Below, piece by piece: positions 1-13,175 of a stretch of 64,000 nucleotides of DNA; the first letter of the stretch is position 1; each line of letters starts with the position of its first letter. The DNA lies in NCBI GenBank assembly GCA_963422465.1, contig OY730172.1, positions 4,836,001 to 4,900,000 on the forward strand, read 5' to 3'. The stretch is from Lichina pygmaea (lineage: Eukaryota; Ascomycota; Lichinomycetes; Lichinales; Lichinaceae). The position numbers and the translations under genes are program-made. The notes under the pieces were generated by a model. That model was not told the DNA's origin. It did no database searches and saw only the letters and a list, made by a program, of their open reading frames with translations.

Positions 1-239
1 CCGCCGGTGATTGAGCCTTAAGATGACAGAGATGCATCTTGGTCGGTTGTCGCTCCAGGGACAGCCCTGTTGCTTCCGAGCCGTGAGAGTGGCTACCAAG
101 CAAAAACAGACAGCGCAATGGGAACATACCAGCTGTTATACAAGTACTCCAAGTGATCTTCTTTTGCACCATGTGGCCTGTGCTGAATAATGGTATACGG
201 AAACCCACGGATCTGTGCGCGGCCTGAAAGACTGATCAT

Positions 240-1249
240 CTATGGACCCCGAGGGATAGCCTCTTTCACTGCCTCACTTAAGACGTAATGGCCGGCAACA
301 GCAGCTCGTATTGCTTGGTCCATCACCCTGCTGGCGACCGGTTGACGGGCGCTCTCTCCAGCGTCTGGCGGCGGGCTCCTCGATTCTGAGAGGTCGCCAC
401 AAACCCACAGCTCCGTGATCTCGTCTCTCGCTGCCATGTATGCGACGACACAGAGAGCACGAATGTCAGCGTGCTCGGAGGGACAAGGGTCCAGAACGAT
501 CTCGGCGTCGTCGCTGTCCGTTTCAGTGACAAGCAGCGCCGCCACCCCACCGGCAGCAAGATCGAGACAATCTATCCCAGCATCAATAATTGCGGCCGAC
601 GCCACCGTCACGCAGCTTGCCAAGAGAGCCATGGTGGCCCAGCTACCAACACCCCCAGAGCCGACAGTGTATCCTGATGCTTCTTCGCCGGCCAAGCACT
701 CTTCTGCTCCTTCGAGGATGGTGATGACCACCTCGACGCTGCTCTTGGGCCAGCGCTCAGCGATGATCATGCCCCTCAGCGCCGTGTCCAGATGAGCCGC
801 GAGATCTCGTTCGGTGACATCGCGGATGTAACCCCGGCGCTGTCGCGAGGCGAAAGGTGCAAACTTGACATGGGTGGAGAGGAGTATATGAGGCGAGAAC
901 TGCGCTGATCTTGGCAGCGGCCGGGGACCATGTACAGCGCAAGCAAGCTTAGGGGCCGATGGTCGGAAGGCAAGGCTTCCTTTGCGCGAGTCTGGCGCAG
1001 AGGCAGGATGTAGCTCGAGGTAGGCGGATCCTGAGGCGGACGGCGTCAGCCCCGTTTTCAGAACTGAGTCGCAGAGTTAACGATCGGCAAGGTGGAAACC
1101 CCCTGAATTGTTAGCTTACATATCTTTCTCAACTCGTCATTCTTCCTCGCTCTTTGTAGCCTGCCTCGACTTTCTGTCTGCACCCTTGTAGCGTAGCACA
1201 GAGGTACAGTGCCACCTGAGGGTCCATTGATACGCCGTCTATCTGACAT
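240..1249 (-). CDS. MTR3: Exosome core subunit Mtr3 (RNase PH fold)
   Basis: Two exons on the minus strand (1249-1120 and 1063-240) are joined across a 56-nt GT..AG intron and give 317 residues. The start is placed at the ATG opening MSDRRRINGPSGGTVP, a beginning I recall as typical of fungal Mtr3. The junction restores DELRKIFLKTGLTPSASGSA. Further family blocks are TVHGPRPLPRS-like (here CAVHGPRPLPRSAQFSPH), KFAPFASRQRRGYIRD, ALRGMIIAERWPKS and the SAAIIDAGIDCLDLAAGGVAA strand-helix of the RNase PH fold. Mtr3 is one of six PH-type ring subunits of the RNA exosome, acting in nuclear and cytoplasmic 3'-5' RNA decay; the eukaryotic ring subunits are generally not catalytic. The only close alternative is another ring subunit such as Rrp46 or Rrp41, but the N-terminus argues for Mtr3. 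The reading frame appears intact. Confidence 0.88.
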
Positions 1250-4124
1250 TGTGGGTAACAAGGGACTTGAACAGGCACGACAAGATCGTTGCTTCTCATA
1301 GACAGGTTCTTGCTGACTCAGACGTGAGTCAGCACAAGTTTGTGTTTTAACACAGAATTTTCAACCGGCAGCTCCTGTCCTCCACCTGGAGACACGGCAG
1401 TCAACGACGTGATTAAAACAACCCTTCAGCCAGATGGAACAGTAAGTGTTCCTCTCATTCTCATCTGCTCCTACATGAAGAAATCGCAATCACGTTCAGG
1501 ATATTCATCCATGAGCCTTTGAACAACATGCACTACCATCTGACCACTCACATGTGCCAAGCTCACTACGATTCAATTTGGATGCCAACTACTGACACAC
1601 GGACAGCTACAGTACGTGTGCAGGCGCAGTCGAAACAACCAGAGTCGCAAGGTAGAGTGAGTCGTATCCCGATCCTTCTGTTGGTGACAACTTATATTCG
1701 ATGTGATGAAAACATTCAATTCAGTTCTGCTACTGAAACAATCTTGTTGATTTCAATTACCATGAACACGACCTCTGATTTCCCTCAAGATGCTAAGCTC
1801 ATACACTTTCATGTTTCTGCTTGCTCGGCCACTCTAACAGAGGCTCAGGTCATCGTCGACGATCGTGTTCATTGCCGGTCTCCAAATCTCGTAGGTCTGC
1901 CTCGTCAGCCATCTTCCCGCGATGATGACACAGTCTATCCATTCTACGAGCGCTTCCGTGACCAGGCTGCCCTCCCACACCGGACTAGTGTCATTGACAC
2001 CGGGAGGATCGGTTGAGGAGTTTCGGCTCTGATTCGACCCAGCTCATCTGCTGGTCTGCATCATCCGTGTCATGTGGCCTGCTTGGCTACGATTGTCTCC
2101 GGTCCGTTCTGGGCCGCGATGTATCGAAGCCAGTCGCGAAGCATGGGTCCAGCTGGCTTAACTGAGCGAGTCGGGATTCTAAGCATCTACGTCGGCGCCC
2201 TCTGCTCCTTTGGCTAATTCACGCTTCTTGCCAGGCACGGTGGGCCAGGCCATTGGACCCGAGTCAGCTCGGCCAGTACGAATTACGAGGGTACCCATTC
2301 GATTATCGTTGTGGCTGGCGCTGAAGTATCTTCATACCGCCCCAACCATGCATGTATTACGTCAGCTTACCCAAGCCGTTCAGCTAACATGGCAGCCACC
2401 GTCGAACCTATCACCTAAGGCTAGAGCAATCATAGGAGATGTTAGAACACCATGAGAACCATCATACGTGCCCGGTATCATGTGCATGTTTACTTCCTTG
2501 GCGGCCAGCAAGCTCTGCATAAGGTCTCTCGTGTGAACGGCGGCAGGAGAGAGAAGCACCTCTTCTCTCCGCTGTCTCCGCACGCCCCGCTGCACTCGGG
2601 GGGAACGAGGCCTTCGAGACCGAGTGGCCACATCTCTCCATTCTCCACAGAATCTCTGCTCCATGGCATCAACGAATGTGTTCGGCTCAGCAGAGATTTC
2701 TCCTACGCAGGACCAGAAACATGGATGTTCTTGCCAGTAGATCCCGTAGTACGTCATGAAGACCTCGTATCATACCGTAGATAATAGGAACGTCACAAGA
2801 CAGGAGAGACCGTGTGACGATACTGGAATAAAAATTTGTTTGACCTGGTAGCTGGCGGTAACTGCAGAGGGCAGAACTGACCTGCAAAGTGTATCTCGTC
2901 CGAGCAACGTCTACAACTAATTAAGGCTGGAGGAAGCGCTATGTACATCAAGCGGAGAATGCCCTTGTGGACTACTCGTACGTACATACAGTACGTACCG
3001 TACGGTACGTAGTCGGCAGCTCGTAGAAAGGCCAACCAAAGATCAGCGTCGTTCGACAAAGAGAAATCCGAGGTTGAGGATCTCGCGACAGAACTGGAAA
3101 CTCTAATCCTCTTTGGGGTGCTCATTTGAAACTTGCGTTACTGGTGCTTTGTACGCTCCGTACGAAAGTGTTCGTACTACGTACGTACAGAACTGTTGAT
3201 CGGCCGTCTGGGCAGCTGCGGTGGGATACAGGGTACGGAGTACGGAGGTACGTACGTTACAAGGTACATGTCGCGGTACGTATGTAGTACGTACGCATAC
3301 GTACATACGTACTGGCCGTATCTGATTGGGAACCGTGGACGGAACCAAAAATCTTCAGTCGCTGAGGCAGTGTAAGGGTCCAGATCTGTCGTGAGATTCT
3401 GTACGCAGTACGCTTGGCTCCTCGCCCACCACCACCACTGCCGGCATAGAGCACATCCTTCTTCTGCAATGCCTCTCATATAAGCATACGGAAGTACAAG
3501 GGCTGCAAAGAACGCGTGGGAAGCCCCTCGAGGAATTGTTTTGCGTTACACAGTCTTATGTCGACGTTTTGCGACCGAACCTCATCCAGCCGATGACAGG
3601 CGAGACCCCAAAGGGTCATGAGGGGTTCGTGACCACAGCTGTGACCTGAGAGACCATTCGGGACCGACTCTTCCGCCGAGATAGACCACTGCGAACCGTG
3701 CTTCAGGAACTTGAACGTGGCTGTCAACGCCAAAAGGGGCTGCCCAGCGGAGGGGAGATCGTCCGCGATCTGCCTGGGTACGACCCTCTCCATTGCCCTG
3801 GCGGGAGCGACCTTGATGCTAACGTCATGTACGAACACTCAGCTCTTTGAATGCTGCCGATTCATGTATCGTCCCAGGCGAAGATGCTGCCCCGACATCA
3901 GGCCACCGCATACGCAAATGGCCATGCTTACCCTTCGCATGGCCACAGCACCTTCACCATATCTCCACACAGGTATTGAACGGTCTTGCTTTCAGACGAC
4001 GACAACTCATGATGGCGCCGCGTGCACATGCCGATCCTGATTCGATTCTCTCTACCTCAGGTTCCAACCACGAACGCAACCGGCTTTGCGACGACGAAGA
4101 CAGCTGCTCCTTCGAACGGGAGCG
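1250..4124. other. Intergenic region between MTR3 and the ANP1-like gene
   Basis: This is a divergent spacer of about 2.9 kb serving the 5' sides of two genes. Several open frames occur (for example 1519-2016 plus and 3476-3838 minus), but I recognise no family in any of them and none shows convincing splice-linked conservation. The only structured sequence is a TACGTA-type tract near 2976-3313, listed separately. Confidence 0.6.
2976..3313. repeat. GTAC/TACGTA-rich tract
   Basis: Three closely spaced patches (about 2976-3013, 3149-3191 and 3232-3313) are made largely of overlapping TACGTA, GTACGGAGTACG and GGTACGTACG words, with TACATACGTA variants. The words are palindromic or near-palindromic and not in a fixed-period tandem array. 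The same vocabulary recurs in most intergenic regions of the window. No function is known to me. Confidence 0.8.
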
Positions 4125-5731
4125 ATGGCCGGGCTGTCGCTTTTCCTGCTGATCTTGCTGCTACCTTCTTTCCGAGGGGCGTTGCTGTCGGCGGTCACCC
4201 TCGGCCTCCTGTCCGGTGCCGAGGACCTGCAGTTGGAGACGGTCCGGTACTACGATCTGTCCACCGTTCAGGGCTCGGCTCGGGGCTGGGAGCGAGAAGA
4301 GCGCATCCTCCTGTGCGCCCCTCTCCGGGATGCGGAGCCGCATCTGCCCATGTTCTTTGGCCATCTCCGGAATCTCACCTATCCCCATCATCTCGTCGAC
4401 CTCGCCTTCCTGGTCTCGGACTCCAAGGATCAAACCTTGTCGTTGCTCTCGCGCCTGCTTCACGAACTGCAAAATGATCCGGATCCAAAGCAACCATTTG
4501 GCGAGATTTCTGTCATCGAAAAGGATTTTGGGCAGAAGGTCAACCAGGACGTCGAGAGCCGCCACGGCTTCGCGGCCCAGGCCAGTCGGCGGAAGCTCAT
4601 GGCGCAAGCGCGCAACTGGCTCCTTGGCGCCGCCCTTCGACCGTATCACAGCTGGGTGTACTGGCGAGATGCCGATGTCGAGACCGCGCCGACGACCATT
4701 CTGGAGGACCTCATGCGCCACGACAAGGATGTCATCGTTCCCAGTAAGCCCCTTCCGGCGCCCTTCCTGCCCTCGCTCATTCCGCTTATGCCGTCCTTCG
4801 GGACCCCCGGCTCCGTTCGCGCTGATCTTTGCCGGCGTTCGTACGCAGATGTTTGGCGGCCTCTGCCCGATTGGCTTGGCGGCGAGCAGCCTTACGACCT
4901 CAACTCGTGGCAAGAATCCGAAACGGCGCTGGCCCTTGCCGACACGCTCGACGAGGACGCCGTGATCGTTGAAGGCTACGCCGAATATGCCACGTGGCGG
5001 CCACACCTAGCCTATCTCCGAGATCCCTTCGGTAACCCCGACATGGAGATGGAGATCGACGGCGTCGGCGGCGTGAGCATTCTCGCCAAGGCCAAGGTCT
5101 TCCGGGCCGGGGTGCATTTCCCGGCCTTTAGCTTCGAGAAGCACGCCGAGACCGAAGGATTCGGCAAGGTGCTCCCCCCTACCGTACCCTTTCCCTAGCT
5201 TCTCGGCCGTCGACTGACGCTCGCTCGTCTAGATGGCGAAGAGGATGGGCTTCTCCGTCGTAGGCCTACCACACTACACCATCTGGCATCTCTACGAGCC
5301 GAGCGTGGACGACATCCGCCACATGGAGGTAAGCACGACCGCCCAGGTCAGCACTCACCTACGCCCTCCGCTGAAAGACCGGTCTAGGAAATGGAGAAGG
5401 AGCGGCAGGCAAAGGAACGTGAGGAGAAGGAGCGGGTCGAGCGGGCCCAGAAGATCAAAGACCAGTTCACGGATCCAAAGGACGACTGGGAAAAGGACAA
5501 GAACGACATCCAAAGCTTGGTGCGGAAGGAGAAAGACGCCGAGAAGGAGCAGGCGGCATCGAAGGGCGAGCCCGCTGTCGAGGAGCAGTCGGCGGTGACG
5601 ACGCCGGCGCAAGAAGGGGCCAGACCGGCAGTCGGGTCAGATTCGAACGAGAAGGTGAATGCATCATCACTCCCTATCTTCGAGACCTTCCACGGCTAGT
5701 CAGTCTAACCTTTCCCCAGGCTGGTCCCTGA
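4125..5731 (+). CDS. ANP1: Anp1/Mnn9/Van1-family Golgi mannosyltransferase (GT62)
   Basis: Four exons (4125-5168, 5233-5328, 5388-5654, 5720-5731) give 472 residues. The first ATG (4125) opens straight into a hydrophobic type-II membrane anchor (LFLLILLL). An in-frame, Arg-rich stretch lies upstream, so an extra 5' exon with the true start is possible. Family blocks include VRYYDLSTVQGSARGWEREE, RILLCAPLRDAEPHLPMFF, the metal-binding DxD in VYWRDADVE (Asp182-Ala-Asp184) and EGYAEYATWRPHLAYLRDP. A long charged coiled tail (EKERQAKEREEKERVERA) follows. In yeast Anp1, Mnn9 and Van1 form the cis-Golgi mannan polymerase complexes that extend the alpha-1,6-mannose backbone of N-glycans. The charged tail suggests the Anp1 subgroup over Mnn9. 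The last intron (5655-5719, branch TCTAACC) is inferred; without it the frame stops at 5699. No lesion seen. Confidence 0.85.
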
Positions 5732-6592
5732 CCGTGATGACGCATGTATCTCCGCATACACCACAGCTCTACCGTACATCCATCGCTGGCCTTGATGGAG
5801 CGTCGTGGTGCCGGCACGACATTAAACTACAGGTCATTTGTTAGCGTTACGGTGTTACGGGCGTCGTCTCCAAGGGGAGGGGAGAGGAGGCACACGGCAC
5901 TTCACAAAAGAGGGCCGCGGAAATCGTGCGTAGTTTCCGGGTCCGACATGGGCTCGTTCTTGTAATTTGTTTCTTAGCTGCGGCAGGACGTATTTGCTGC
6001 CGGACACGGCGTCCGGACCCACCTTTTCTCCATCGTGAGCTTTTTCTCAAGCCGACAGCGTCGCCTAGTAAGGACAGGGAGTGGTGATCCAAGTACATAC
6101 CGTGGCTACTCACCTATGCATTCAAGCCATTGCTGGTACATATGTACGTATATGAAAAGTCTTACCAGCCAACATGGACTCATTCACGTCTTACAGATGA
6201 GGGATGCTCTCACTCCGGGATCGTGGCTTCATGGACCAACGTCTGTAATGGCCACTGAGTAGCTTCAGTAAGCTTCAATTAGCGACAGAGACGCCTAACG
6301 CCTAGCGACCTCTTAGGGAGCCGTCAGGGCCGTGGGAGCGTAGAGAGTTGACTACTCGTACAGCTCTATATCAGCCTATCGTTAGAGGCTATCAATCTAA
6401 CGACTAGGTGCAAATAGGGTACGTATGGGTACGACCATACGTAAGCATTTAGCCCGCGTCGCCCGCAATGGGAACCCGGTTAGCACGGCAACTTCCGTTA
6501 CCGGCCGTACGTACGTACGTACTCCGTACAGTACCAGCCTTTCCGAGCAAAAGTCGGTTGCGGATGAGTTGGTCACTGACAGCAGCAGCTCA
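5732..6592. other. Intergenic region upstream of the ARF-GEF gene
   Basis: No supported gene. It holds the 3' flank of the ANP1-like gene and the promoter side of the Sec7 gene, including a GTAC-type tract at 6419-6535. An open frame runs from an ATG at 6425 through that tract into the Sec7 gene, but its first ~55 residues are encoded by the repeat-like sequence and are probably untranslated leader. Confidence 0.5.
6419..6535. repeat. GTAC/TACGTA-rich tract upstream of the ARF-GEF
   Basis: Two patches are seen: one around 6419-6443 with GTACGTATGGGTACG, and one around 6505-6535 with CGTACGTACGTACGTACTCC. The second ends about 58 bp before the start codon chosen for the Sec7 gene. Confidence 0.75.
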
Positions 6593-9500
6593 ATGCGCGC
6601 TCGGCAACAAGGAAAGATGCAAGATGACCTGCAGACAGCAGAGCGCCATACGTCGAGCCCAGCTTCGTCGAGTGCCGACGTTGGAGGCAATGCCAGGAGC
6701 AACGGAGCTTTGCAACCAAACGAGAGGCTCGCGCACGATGGTGACGGCGCATCCAAGGCCGTCTTTCGCAGGCCTCCCTACTCGACAGACTATTCGGCCG
6801 CTGTCGATCCTGTGGCCCTCGTAATATCGGAATGCATCGCGGTGACTTCTGCCATGAGAAAACATGCTCGGTGGGCTCACTCGTCCGTCTCTGCCATTTT
6901 GGGAGGTGGAGCATCAGCCACACGGAGTCAGGAAGCCACCCGGTCGACGGATGCACGTGGACCCTCGAGGTCAGGATTACGCAGCTGGAGCCAGGACATT
7001 CTGAAAAGCACTGCACAGAAGCCAGATGGAACCGGAGCGATCAACCGCTGGGGTCTGAGGGGGAAAAAGGGGAGGAGCATCCAAGACAATCCGCTCATCC
7101 ACGCCTTCTTGCAGCTGCAAAGCGATCTCTCGCGATGTACAGGTAGGTACGGCATGAACTAGACTTGGAAGACATCCCGGTCAGGGCATAAGTTCTAACG
7201 CCCTTTGGCAGATATTCGGACCTTCAACGTCCCTACGCTGTTGTATCCCTTTCTACAAGTCATCAGAACGTCGTCGACTTCGGCGCCGATAACATCTCTC
7301 GCCCTGGCCTCCATCACCAAGCTCTTTGCGTATAATGTCATCAGCCTTCATTCTCCCCGGGTCGACCACGGTATGCGTCTCCTGTCCTCGGCGGTCACCC
7401 ACTGCCAATTCGAAGCCAGCGAGTCCTCCGCGGATGAGATTGTCTTGCTGCGGATATTACGGCTCTTGGAGATGATGATCTGCGGGCCTGCTGGCGTGAC
7501 GCTCGGTGACGAGAGTCTGTGCCAGATGATGGAAAGAGCTCTGAGCATGTGCTGCCAGACCCGTCTGTCCGACCTTCTCCGAAAGTCCGCGGAAATATCT
7601 ATGACGTCCATGTGCCAGGTTGTCTTTGAGCGCTTGAAATACCTAGACGAGGTGAATGGAATAGATTTGGAAGCCGAGGACAGCTTGACTCCCGTGAGCC
7701 CGATAAGGGAGCGTGCCCACGATCTCGGGAGCGGTGCCGAGGCCGCCACAGCATCTGCTGTACCAGACGTCGACAGTCGGCAATCCGGCGAAGCTGAAGA
7801 GCCTTCTTCCAGCTCCGGCCAAGTGACCGAGGTGGTCGGCGGCGTGGTTGAGGAGTTTTTGCCGGATGAGGAAGATGTGAGGTCTTACTCGCTGCCGTCT
7901 ATTCGAGAGCTTTTCCGGGTCTTGGTCGAGCTTCTGAACCCTCACGACCGACAGCACACCGACGGGATGAGGGTCATGGCTCTTCGGATAGTGGACGTGA
8001 CGCTGGAGACGGCTGGTTCCTCGATCATCAAACATCCCAGCTTGTCTAGCCTTGCGGGCGACCAGCTCTGCCAATATCTGTTTCAACTCGTTCGCTCCGA
8101 CAACATGGTCCTCCTCCAAGCGTCTCTACGTGTGGCTGGCACATTGATGGAAACCTGCCGCAAGTCGTTGAGACTACAGCAGGAGCTTTATCTTTCATAC
8201 CTCATCGCCTGCCTTCATCCTCAGGTCCCAGTACCTCCGGAGCCTGGGATTGACCCGGCGCTATACCAAGGGGTACAGGTCACACCAAAGCTGGTGAGTC
8301 GGGCGCCTTCTCAGTCCGGCAGTGGCCGTTCGACTCCGGTCCCGGTGAAGGACAGGCAGAAGCTTGGTATGGAGGGAACCTCCAGACGGCCAGATGCGAG
8401 GGAGGCGATGATCGAGAGTCTCGGGGCGCTCGTCCGGATCCCGAACTATATGGTGGAGCTGTTCATCAACTACGATTGCGAGGTGGACCGCGGCGACCTC
8501 TGCACGGACGTTGTCGGTTTGCTATCAAGAAGCGCGTTTCCTGACGCGGCCACGTGGAGCACGACGAACGTCCCACCACTTTGCCTTGAGGCGCTTCTCG
8601 GCTACGTTCAGTCCATCAGCGATCGGCTGGAGCGGAATCAGCATGATCGTGCGACACTCGAGCGAGAAGCGCTCAAGAAGCAACGCCTTTTGAAGAGGAT
8701 CATCGTTCGGGGATCGTTGAAGTTCAACGAGAGTCCCAAAGCCGGGATCGCTTACCTGGCGTCCCAGGGCGCCATCGAGAATCCGGGCGACCCCTACGCC
8801 GTGGCCAGCTTCCTCAAGGGGACCACCAGAGTCTCGAAGAAGGTCTTGGGGGATTATCTGTCCAAAAGGTCGCACGAGGAGATATTGGGAGCATTCCTGG
8901 ACCAGTTCGACTTCGTTGGGAAACGGGTCGATGAGGCCTTGAGGGATCTCTTGGGCACTTTCCGTCTACCTGGAGAGGCGCCCTTGATCGAGAGGATCGT
9001 GACGACTTTCAGCGAGAAGTACTGCGCGCATTGGACGTCGGAAGGGGTCGTGGACAAGGATGCCGTCTTCATCCTCACTTACGCCATCATCATGCTCAAC
9101 ACCGATCAGCACAATCCCAACATCAAATCGCAGAAGCGCATGACCTACGAAGATTTTGCCAAGAACCTACGTGGCGTGAACGGAGGCAAGGATTTTGCCC
9201 CCGAGTATCTGCAGGGCATCTACGATTCGATCCGGAGCCGCGAGATCATCCTGCCCGAGGAGCATGACAACAGGCAAGCGTTCGATCATGCGTGGAAGGA
9301 GCTTCTCGTCAAGGCCCAGTCCGTATCGGAGTTGACGACGTGTGATGACAACACCTTCGATGCTGACATGTTCGCGACGACGTGGCGACCAATCGTCTCG
9401 ACGCTGTCGTACGTTTTCATGTCCGCTTCGGATGACACCGTCTTCTCGAGGGTGGTCGCCGGCTTCGATCAGTGCGCTCGCATCGCCGCGACCTACGGGC

Positions 9501-11856
9501 TCAGCGAGGCTTTGGACCACATCATCTTCGTCCTCGGAGTCATGAGCAGCCTCGCGTCTGACGAACTGCCGAACACGTCGCTGAACACCGAGGTTCAGGT
9601 AGGGCGCAACCGGGTGATGGTCAGCGAGCTCGCCGTCAAATTCGGCAGGGACTCCAAGGCCCAGCTTGCGACGATAGTCCTCTTTCGAGTGACTCTGGGG
9701 AACGAGGCGGCCATACGCGACGGTTGGAGGACGGTGAGTGCTGTATCCGGCGCTACATCATCAAGCGGGCTCGGTTTTGCTGATCGACAACCAGCTCGTC
9801 CGGGTATGGCTGAATCTGTTCGTCAATTCTTTGATACCTCCAGTATCCTCGGCAGACCCCAGCATCCTAGGCATATCCCCAGCGCCTCTCCAGAGTCCAT
9901 CCCAGGTCATCGATCGAGGGTCGAGGGCTGGCGACAGTGGCCTTCTATCAGCGTTCACGTCCTATCTCTCGAGCTACGCGGCCGATGATCCGCCCGAACC
10001 GTCGGACGAGGAATTGGAGAGTACACTATGCACGGCCGACTGCATCAAAGCTTGTTCGGTCGGCGATGTTCTCTCGGCACTCCTGTAAGAGTGACCCTTG
10101 GTGAAAGATTCATGTTGGAACTGACATAGACAGACGGCTTCCTATCGAATCTTTAGCGCCACTTGTCGCGCATCTGTTGGCTCGGCTTCCCGAAGAAAAC
10201 TCCCCGGTAGTCATAACGGTGAAGCCTGACAGGCCAGTATCAGCCTCCGTCAACGGTCAGGGCCGTGTAGCCAGAGGCGTGGTGTACGAGCCTGCAGTCG
10301 TCTTTGTCTTGGAGCTTGCTACCGTCCTTGCGATCCGCGACGAGGGCACCGTCGAGGCGGTTGGGCCGTTGGTGGCGGAAGCGCTCCAGGCGGTGGTACG
10401 TGACGCCATCAACATTCATCCGATAGCCGTGTCCCGTTCTGTATACTTCCTTCTCGTCCTCCTCAAAGCCAGCAAGGTAAGGCCTCGTCCCTCTATCTGA
10501 GCTGCCAGCGGCGCTAACGGCGGCTAGGAGCACTCATTCCTACGCGTTCCTGTGGTTCTACACGCCCTCGCCAGCCTCCAGCAGCCTCTGCAGGAAAAGT
10601 CCGCATCGTTGATGGTCAAGGGCATCGCCCGATGCATCGGTGAACCCGGCCCGTTGAGGAAGGAGATGATCAACTCCCCAGATTTCTGGACGATCCTGAA
10701 GACGTTGCACTCCACCGACGACGTTGCCGCACAAGTCTTTGGAATACTCGAAGAACTAACGGCTGACGGATTCTCCGCCATCACGGCCGACAACTACGAG
10801 GCGGCTGTGTCGCTGCTCAACGACTTCGCCTTGGCAGGAAGCGTAGGGGCTGTATTCGAACAAGGACGCGATACACCCGCGCGGAGAGGAAAGACGGCGA
10901 AGCAGCCGCCACCAGAGTACGTGCAGATGTTGTCAGGACAGCTCCATGCCATGCTGACGTAGACGTTCAGATCAAACGATGCAGCCAAGCGGGGCATCCT
11001 TGCGACGAGTCTCATCCACCAGCTATCCGCTCGTGTGCAGACTCTGATCCAACAGTCTCACCTGGAGAACCATGAAGGTGGGATATCTCTGCTCTAGAAC
11101 AGCCGGAATACGCTCTGACGGTGCTACTAGCATGGTCGGCATACTGGTCGCCGATCTTCCGTGCCCTTACCACTCAATGCCTCAACCCCTGTCGCGAGAT
11201 CCGGTACCAGGCACTGTTGTGCCTACAGCGGTCGTTACTATCCCCTCAATTGAGCTCCACCGACCACAACGAATGGACAGCCATATTCGGCGAAGTCCTC
11301 TTCCCGCTGATCCTTCAGCTCCTCAAGCCCGAAACCTACCAATCTGACCCGGTGGGTATGAGCGAGAGCTGCGTCCAAGCGGCGACGCTCCTGTGCAAGG
11401 TCTTCCTCCATTATCTCGTACTGCTCTCGGACTGGGACGGCATGCTGGACCTGTGGCTCCGTATCCTCGATATCATGGACCGATTGATGAACAGCGGTCA
11501 GGGAGACAATCTCGTAGGTTTATGCGCTCACCCCGTTCTATCTCCTTCTCACCTCTCCCCATCTCTCTCTCTCAACCCGATCAACTCATATGTTCAATCC
11601 CCGTTAGGAGGAAGCCGTTCCCGAGAGCCTCAAGAATATTCTGCTCGTCATGACCAGCGGAGGCTACCTCGTCCCGCCACAGCAGGATCCGAGGCACGAG
11701 AAACTGTGGTTCGAGACCTGGAGTCGACTCGATCGGTTCCTCCCGCGTCTGTACTCGGAGATCTACCCAGACACGCCACAAGCACCTCCCCAGCCTAATA
11801 ACCAGGGCGTCGAGGGTTCACGACCGCCCGCCCAACTCGCCGCCGAGTCCACATGA
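6593..11856 (+). CDS. GEA2: Gea/GBF1-type Sec7 guanine-nucleotide exchange factor for ARF
   Basis: Eight exons (6593-7142, 7212-9733, 9795-10084, 10134-10476, 10528-10916, 10971-11077, 11131-11513, 11608-11856) splice in phase to 1610 residues. The Sec7 domain lies at about residues 667-870. It carries FRLPGEAPLIERI with the catalytic glutamate finger (Glu772) and AIIMLNTDQHNPNIK. The N-terminal dimerisation/cyclophilin-binding region (DPVALVISECIAVTSAMRKH) and C-terminal HDS-type helices (NPCREIRYQALLCLQRSLL) fit the large Gea/GBF1 class. This protein loads GTP on Arf1 at the early Golgi to drive COPI coat recruitment. In the region that governs brefeldin A response, Tyr-Ala, Asp and Met occupy the diagnostic positions, as I recall for GBF1. 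The exact start is uncertain: ATGs at 6425, 6593 and 6617 share the frame. No lesion seen. Confidence 0.92.
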
Positions 11857-13175
11857 TGACCGACGGTCCACTGTATCGTACTGCACTATACTGTCGCCTT
11901 GGGACCACGTGCAAGTGGCTCTTCGCTGAATTAGTGGTTGCTGATCGGTGCACTCCCTCGATCGAGCGCGCAACTCAAACGTCGACAAAGTCGAAGGTTA
12001 CGCCAGTCTTCATCTAGCTGTATCCCAATCCACTCGCACGAGCGATGGGTGTCTTTATAAGTCTCGTCTTATGCCCCGCAGCTCAGCCGGGCCTAAGTTT
12101 CCCCAACTTACTGCTCTGAATCTTGACTCTAGTTCTTGTGATAATTTCTATGATGACTAAGCAGGCTACACGCCCTAATGCTACATAGAAAGCTCCCACC
12201 GGTACGGTACCGGTAGTAGTTCCCCGAGCCGAGGCGAGAACGCCCCTTTCGGCACAAGTAGATTTGACTAAAGGTCTTTGCGATTCTACCTCGTCTGTTG
12301 GAGACTGACATTGACCGGAGCTAACCGTACGTACCCGCGTTCGTAGTACGTATCGTCATCATCTGCCGCAAGAGGCTCACGATATCGTCGCTTGATAGAG
12401 CCGTTGAAGCGGCTCACCTTCAGCCATTGGCCAATGGAGCCGCCGATGTGGCCAGAGAAATGCAAGGTTGAGGCTAATTTAGCCAGCTCTGCCCGCTTCC
12501 GCACCACAAGTGAGCCTAGACGGCACTTCATTCTACTGCTATACGTGACGCATGATCATGTGCGGTGATAAGGCTCCGGCTAGTTGGATCTTGAAGAAGA
12601 AACACCATCACTACTACGTATGTACAGTAGGCACAAAGATGGGGTCGTATGGTAGCTTGGTGAACGGGTTGGAGCGGGGGAGGGGCTACCGCAGATGACT
12701 TGGCCACAAAGAGAGAAGGTACGGGATACTCTCACCGGATACTGCTTTGTCCCCAGAGAGAAAGAGACCTCCACATTCTCAGACTCCATTGACGTGTCGG
12801 TGGTGAGTCATGGATGTTGATGTCGGGTACTGTGCCCAACTTACATCGCCACAGCCCGACTACGTTCTTCAAGTGTGGACCTCGACGTCATCCCTCGACC
12901 AGCGCCTTTTTCTTCATCTATCGGCAAGGAGGATACTATATCAACTCGTTTCTTCTGCTGCTCTACCTAGAGAGCACCGAGAGTCTCCAATTAACGGAAA
13001 CGAAGAAACTAGAGAGGGAACTAAAGTGCGGTATCGAAGGTCTGTCTTCTCTCCAACCGAAGAACCCGGCAGCGAGGAGGACAAAGACGAGAGGCCTTGA
13101 AGTTGCGACTGGGGTTTTTGGCTGATAGCTTCACAGTGGAAACGCTGTGTATATTAGGTCATCGCCTCATCCACC
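11857..13175. other. Intergenic region
   Basis: About 1.3 kb without a recognisable gene. Small GTAC-type patches occur near 12201-12215 and 12328-12352. Short open frames on both strands (12286-12531 minus, 12810-13125 plus) match no family I know. Confidence 0.5.

Noticed and set aside
1519-2016. 165-codon frame on the plus strand in the MTR3/ANP1 spacer
   Set aside because: No recognisable motif, no signal peptide and no splice-linked extension I could build; likely chance.
3476-3838. 120-codon minus-strand frame
   Set aside because: Reads like plausible protein in places but matches no family; kept out for lack of support.
4161-5006. 281-codon open frame on the minus strand
   Set aside because: It is the antisense shadow of the ANP1-like exon; the plus-strand product carries the family motifs.
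6425-6592. Upstream ATG extending the ARF-GEF by 56 residues
   Set aside because: The extension is encoded by GTAC-tract sequence and has no family resemblance; the later ATG was preferred.
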